64,000 nt of DNA. Source: Roseovarius nubinhibens ISM (GTDB lineage: Bacteria; Pseudomonadota; Alphaproteobacteria; Rhodobacterales; Rhodobacteraceae). This document shows positions 60,612 to 64,000 of this stretch, one piece after another. The notes beneath the pieces were generated by a model. The model made no database searches, was not told the DNA's origin, and saw nothing but the letters and a program-made list of their open reading frames with translations. Position 1 is the stretch's first letter. Each line of letters starts with the position of its first letter. A program made the translations under genes and the position numbers. The DNA is taken from positions 2,658,602 through 2,722,601 of the forward strand of contig NZ_CH724156.1 of NCBI RefSeq assembly GCF_000152625.1, given 5' to 3'.

Positions 60612-61399
60612 AGATGCGGGTTGGCGCGGTGGTCCCGCGCCATGGCCAGCGCCAGTTGGCGCGGTTCGGGTCTGCTGAGCCCGCCCACCATGGTGTCATT
60701 GATCTCGCGATAGAGCTTGCGGGTCATGGCCGCCTCGAACCCGGCGAAATCGCTGGTCTGGATCAAGAAGGCGGCCGGCCCAAAGAGAACATTGCGCCGG
60801 TAATAGGCCTCCAGCTCGGGATCGGGGCCGATCACTAGCCCGTTCACCGTCACCTCGCGCAGCGGGAAATTGCGATAGGCCGCCCCCGGCCCATAGCCGT
60901 GATTATGCACCCCGTCGCCCGACAGATCGAGCACCCGGCGCGCACAATCGGGGCTGCGCGCCAAGAGCGCCCCGCCATAGCCGAGCGCCTGACCGATGGC
61001 GGTGGGAAAATCATCATGGCCGCGTTCCATGCCCGCCAGCGCGGCGCGCGCCCGGTCGATATCGGCATGGCTGCGCAACCAGGTCCAGTCGAGATGCAGG
61101 GTCTGCTGGAAGAACCCGCTCCATTCGAAAACCGCCAGCGCCACATCGCCCGGCGCGCCCGACAGGATCGCGTGACGCACATCCGGCGCATCGAGCGCGG
61201 CGGCGAGGCCGAGACGCTGCAGCTCATATTCATCGGCATCGACCGAGGCCGAGACATCGAGCCCGAGCGCCAGCGCCAGCCGGCAGTCGGCCAGGGCCGC
61301 CCGCGGCAGGGCCGCAAGCGCCAGCGCGAGGGCCGCGGGCAGAACCCGCCCGGCCAGCCCGCGCCGCAAGGCGCGCCCTATGACGCGCCACGCCCTCAC
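60605..61399 (-). CDS. DUF1194 exported protein with von Willebrand A-type domain
   Basis: A 264-aa exported protein. A GTG at 61399 overlapping the previous gene by four bases (GTGA) is the likeliest start; an ATG at 61429 is the alternative. The signal peptide includes LPAALALALAALPRAALA. The MIDAS-type motif is LGLDVSASVDADEY, then FFQQTLHLDWTWL, VLDLSGDGVHNHGYGPG and VTVNGLVIG. Family members are periplasmic with unknown function. Coupled to the glyoxalase gene. Confidence 0.82.
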   Translation of the reverse strand: MRAWRVIGRALRRGLAGRVLPAALALALAALPRAALADCRLALALGLDVSASVDADEYELQRLGLAAALDAPDVRHAILSGAPGDVALAVFEWSGFFQQTLHLDWTWLRSHADIDRARAALAGMERGHDDFPTAIGQALGYGGALLARSPDCARRVLDLSGDGVHNHGYGPGAAYRNFPLREVTVNGLVIGPDPELEAYYRRNVLFGPAAFLIQTSDFAGFEAAMTRKLYREINDTMVGGLSRPEPRQLALAMARDHRANPHLQ

Positions 61400-61824
61400 C
61401 AATGTCCGGTGTTCTCCATCGCCGACCACGGCGCCTCGGCGGGCAGCGGATCGCCCGCCTGCAACAGCTCGACCGAGATATTGTCGGGGCTGCGCACAAA
61501 GGCCATCCGCCCATCGCGCGGCGGCCGGTTGATCACCACCCCATTGTCGAGCAGATACTGGCAGGTGGCATAGATGTTTTCGACCTCGTAGGCGAGATGG
61601 CCAAAATGGCGACTGTCCGAGGGCAGCGCGTCATCGCCATCCCAATTATAGGTGAGCTCGACCGGGCAGTCCTCCTGTCCCGGCGGCGCCATGAAGATGA
61701 GCGAGAACCGGCCCTCTTCGCTGTCATAGCGGCGGGTCTCGCGCAGCCCGAGCAATTCGTAAAAGCGCATCGACGCCTCGAGATCCTTCACGCGGACCAT
61801 CGTGTGCAGATATTTCACCGGCAA
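61396..61824 (-). CDS. gloA: Lactoylglutathione lyase (glyoxalase I)
   Basis: A 142-aa metalloenzyme removing methylglyoxal as the glutathione adduct. It starts with TTG at 61824 (no in-frame ATG upstream): PVKYLHTMVRVKDLEASMRF, then YELLGLRETRRYDSEEGRFS, CPVELTYNW, FGHLAYEVENIYATCQYLL and VRSPDNISVELLQ. His7 and the later glutamates are the usual metal ligands. Overlaps the DUF1194 gene by four bases. Confidence 0.88.
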   Translation of the reverse strand: MPVKYLHTMVRVKDLEASMRFYELLGLRETRRYDSEEGRFSLIFMAPPGQEDCPVELTYNWDGDDALPSDSRHFGHLAYEVENIYATCQYLLDNGVVINRPPRDGRMAFVRSPDNISVELLQAGDPLPAEAPWSAMENTGHW

Positions 61825-61974
61825 AGCCTCTTTTCTATTCCTGATGTTCTCTTAAAGGATAGCGGGCGCATCGCGCCTGTCGAGGGGCGATTTTGCCGTC
61901 ATATGGCGAAAACTATCCCATCCGACCGCAAGATGTAGTAGATAGCGATTCATGCCCCAGAGAAAGGATGCCCC

Positions 61975-62883
61975 ATGCCCCTGAGCCCCGAACAGCAATC
62001 CGAAATCGACGCGCAACGTGCGGAGACACGGCCCACCCGCCGGGTCGTCTCGGAGGGGATGGAGGGGCATCTCTACACCGCCTATCCGGTGCTCGACCAC
62101 GGGTTCGTGCGGGTGGTGGATTATATGGGCGACGATGCCGCCATCACCCAGGCGGCGCGGGTCAGCTATGGCAAGGGCACCAAGAGCGTCCAGAATGACG
62201 AGGGGCTGATCCGCTATCTGATGCGGCACTGGCATTCGACCCCGTTCGAGATGTGCGAAGTGAAGCTGCATGTGAAACTGCCGGTCTTCGTGGCGCGGCA
62301 ATGGATCCGCCACCGCACCGCCAATGTGAACGAATATTCCGCCCGCTATTCGATCCTTGATCGGGAATTCTACATCCCCGCGCCCGAACATCTCGCGGCG
62401 CAATCGGTGGTCAACAATCAGGGCCGGGGCGAGGCGCTCGAGGGCGAAGAAGCCGAACGCGTGCTGCGCTATCTGCGCGATGACGCGATGCGCGCCTATG
62501 ACCATTACGAGGAAATGATCGGCCAAGACGGCCAGCAGGGGCTCGCCCGCGAATTGGCGCGGATGAACCTGCCCGCCAATATCTATACGCAATGGTATTG
62601 GAAGGTCGATCTGCACAATCTGCTGCATTTCCTGCGGCTGCGGGCCGATGCCCATGCGCAATATGAAATCCGCGTCTATGCGGAAGAGCTGTGCAAGATC
62701 GTCGCCGACTGGGTGCCCTTTGCCTATAAGGCCTTCGAGGATTACCGCATGGGCGGCGCGACTCTGTCGTCAGGCGCGCTCGACTGTGTGCGCCGGATGA
62801 TCAAGGGCGAAGAGGTCACGCAGGAAAACTCGGGCATGTCCAAGGGCGAATGGCGCGAGTTCGAGGCGGCGCTTAAGGGCTAA
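61975..62883 (+). CDS. thyX: Flavin-dependent thymidylate synthase ThyX
   Basis: A 302-aa enzyme making dTMP from dUMP with FAD and methylene-tetrahydrofolate. The defining motif is [17 protein letters not shown] (about 110-126). Other segments: [40 protein letters not shown] and [17 protein letters not shown]. The start has an AAAGGA ribosome binding site. No thyA is in the window. Confidence 0.96.
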   Translation: MPLSPEQQSEIDAQRAETRPTRRVVSEGMEGHLYTAYPVLDHGFVRVVDYMGDDAAITQAARVSYGKGTKSVQNDEGLIRYLMRHWHSTPFEMCEVKLHVKLPVFVARQWIRHRTANVNEYSARYSILDREFYIPAPEHLAAQSVVNNQGRGEALEGEEAERVLRYLRDDAMRAYDHYEEMIGQDGQQGLARELARMNLPANIYTQWYWKVDLHNLLHFLRLRADAHAQYEIRVYAEELCKIVADWVPFAYKAFEDYRMGGATLSSGALDCVRRMIKGEEVTQENSGMSKGEWREFEAALKG

Positions 62884-62920
62884 GCGGCCGACGGGCAGAC
62901 GGCCAGAGAGCAAACGGGCA

Positions 62921-62936
62921 GGGGGGCTAGCCCCCC
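62921..62936. terminator. 16-bp perfect palindrome over the ispE stop codon
   Basis: GGGGGGCTAGCCCCCC is self-complementary and contains the TAG stop of ispE (62927-62929). It lies in the 43 bases between the convergent thyX and ispE genes, so it could affect both. No T-run is present. Confidence 0.5.
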
Positions 62937-63751
62937 AGCACCACCGCTTTCGACCACCAGCCGGGCTGGCTCTGGCGCAGGCGGCCTTGGGCGGCGTGGG
63001 CGGTTTCCGCATCCATATAGAGGCCGAAACATGTGCCGCCCGACCCCGACATGCGGGTGAGCTGACAGCCGGGCGTCACCTCAAGCGTCTGAAAAACCTG
63101 TGCAATCACCGGCTCGGCGGCGATGGCCGCGGCTTCGAGATCATTGCGCTGACGGGCGAGCCAGGCGACCATCCCGGCCCGGTCGAGCCCTTGCGGGATC
63201 TCTTCGGGCATCGGCGGATTGTCGGTCTTGGTGAGCCGTTTGAACACCTCGGCGGTGAGCACCGGCAGGTTCGGATTGACCAAAAGCGCATGCAGCCGCG
63301 GCAGGCCGGGCAGGGGGCTGAGTTCTTCGCCGACGCCGCGCATCCGGGCCGACACGCCCGACAGGCACACCGGCACATCGGCGCCGAGCGTCTCGGGCGC
63401 CTCCGGCAGGGGCCGCCCGGTGAGCACCGACAGCGCCCGCAGCGTCGCCGCCGCATCCGCCGAGCCACCGCCAAGCCCCGCCGCATGGGGCAGGTGTTTG
63501 TCGAGGGTGAAATGCCCGGTCGCGCCCATGGTGGTGGCGGCCTGCAGCACCAGATTGCGTTCGTCCACCGGCACGCCGCGCGCCATCGGCCCGGTCACGG
63601 TGAGCTTGCTCTCTTCGGCCTCGCGGACGCGGATACGGTCGCCCATATCGGCAAACATCACCAGACTGTCGAGCAGATGATAGCCATCGGCGCGGCGGCC
63701 GGTGACATGCAGGGTCAGGTTCACCTTGGCCGGGGCAAGAACCTCAACCAT
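62927..63751 (-). CDS. ispE: 4-diphosphocytidyl-2-C-methyl-D-erythritol kinase
   Basis: A 275-aa GHMP-type kinase of the MEP isoprenoid pathway. The start is MVEVLAPAKVNLTLHVTGR at 63751; a TTG at 63811 is in frame but has no homology. Other motifs: RRADGYHLLDSLVMFADMGD, the phosphate loop HAAGLGGGSADAAATLRAL, and TRMSGSGGTCFGLYMD. It overlaps the TPR gene upstream by eight bases. Confidence 0.95.
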   Translation of the reverse strand: MVEVLAPAKVNLTLHVTGRRADGYHLLDSLVMFADMGDRIRVREAEESKLTVTGPMARGVPVDERNLVLQAATTMGATGHFTLDKHLPHAAGLGGGSADAAATLRALSVLTGRPLPEAPETLGADVPVCLSGVSARMRGVGEELSPLPGLPRLHALLVNPNLPVLTAEVFKRLTKTDNPPMPEEIPQGLDRAGMVAWLARQRNDLEAAAIAAEPVIAQVFQTLEVTPGCQLTRMSGSGGTCFGLYMDAETAHAAQGRLRQSQPGWWSKAVVLGG

Positions 63752-64000
63752 CTTCCTTGGCCACCTTGAGCGGTGGTGCGCCTTCTTCATCGAGAACCAC
63801 GTCGAGTCCAACCTCGAGCTTGCGCCGGATGCGGTCGCCGCTGATGTCCTGCTCGGGCGTGTCCTCGGTGATGAAGCTCAGCGCGCGTTTCCATTGAAAC
63901 CGCGCCTCGGTCTTGCGTCCAACCGCCCAGAGCACATCGCCCAGATGGTCATTGACCACCGGATCGACCGCCATGAGCGAGGCCGCGCGTTCCATATGCT
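63744..64000 (-). CDS. C-terminal end of a TPR-repeat protein, cut by the window edge
   Basis: The frame is open to base 64000 and ends at 63744. The visible part contains one tetratricopeptide-like unit (MAVDPVVNDHLGDVLWAVGR, KTEARFQWKRALSF), then a short tail ending APPLKVAKEDG. In related genomes the gene before ispE encodes a large TPR protein; the rest lies beyond this window. Translation is coupled to ispE by an eight-base overlap. Confidence 0.8.
   Translation of the reverse strand, partial: HMERAASLMAVDPVVNDHLGDVLWAVGRKTEARFQWKRALSFITEDTPEQDISGDRIRRKLEVGLDVVLDEEGAPPLKVAKEDG

Overview
The window reads as one contiguous piece of an alphaproteobacterial chromosome, most likely a marine Rhodobacteraceae (Roseobacter-group) species. 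This rests on gene content and order: hom-glpX-recJ, dnaG next to rpoD, nrdR-ribD with ribE further on, the sarcosine oxidase genes soxBDAG, a TRAP transporter operon, ThyX instead of ThyA, an NDUFS4-type complex I protein and an LdtR-like MarR regulator. Two sampled 60-base lines show the base composition: about 65% G+C in recJ and about 42% in the leftmost kinase gene. No CRISPR array, rRNA gene, intact insertion sequence or complete prophage was seen.

Layout. (1) Positions 1-7850 are a low-GC accessory region ending at a tRNA-Glu gene. It holds an IS3-type transposase relic, a broken second copy of a small gene, two sensor histidine kinases without partner response regulators, a small monooxygenase-fold protein, and a membrane-anchored trypsin-like protease with an FHA-like head. 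(2) 8029-12136 is the housekeeping set recJ-glpX-hom. (3) 12215-15879 has a lipoprotein, a TetR regulator with a 20-bp perfect palindromic operator, a pirin, a beta-hydroxyacid-type dehydrogenase and a membrane protein whose start site lies in an inverted repeat. (4) 16046-18911 is a TadG-TadE-TadE surface or pilus module with its own terminator, divergent from a glutamate-type dehydrogenase. (5) 20665-22262 is a low-GC or repeat-rich insert: a degenerate 16-bp tandem array and an Imm11-like orphan. (6) 22263-27314 is soxBDAG, converting sarcosine to glycine. (7) 27822-35768 is dnaG, rpoD, yjbQ, an M20-like hydrolase, nrdR and ribD. (8) 35783-40371 is a Kdo-type capsule locus (kpsC, a polysaccharide-export lipoprotein, kpsS) lying between ribD and ribE. 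(9) 41374-47284 is an uncharacterised operon: LysR regulator, aldehyde dehydrogenase, M19-like protein lacking expected metal ligands, a 580-aa protein of unknown family, and DUF3726. (10) 49074-55722 is a TRAP-uptake operon with a D-glutamate-cyclase-like protein, DUF2848, a LysR regulator and an amidase, suggesting import and opening of a small amide or lactam. (11) 56054-64000 holds a MATE pump, aspartate aminotransferase, an XRE regulator, sdhE, ldtR-like, a VWA protein, a glyoxalase, thyX, ispE and the end of a TPR protein cut by the window edge.

The strongest leads for undescribed biology are these. First, an 11-bp helically phased tandem element present three times downstream of genes. 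Second, the 16-bp twelve-unit array at 20881-21071. Third, the aldehyde dehydrogenase/M19-like/580-aa/DUF3726 operon, whose M19 member appears to have lost its first metal site. Fourth, the amide/TRAP operon. Fifth, four alternating CCAACC boxes in front of the capsule export gene. Sixth, the FHA-like trypsin protease in the tRNA-adjacent accessory region. All functional calls come from reading motifs by eye; no database search was possible.
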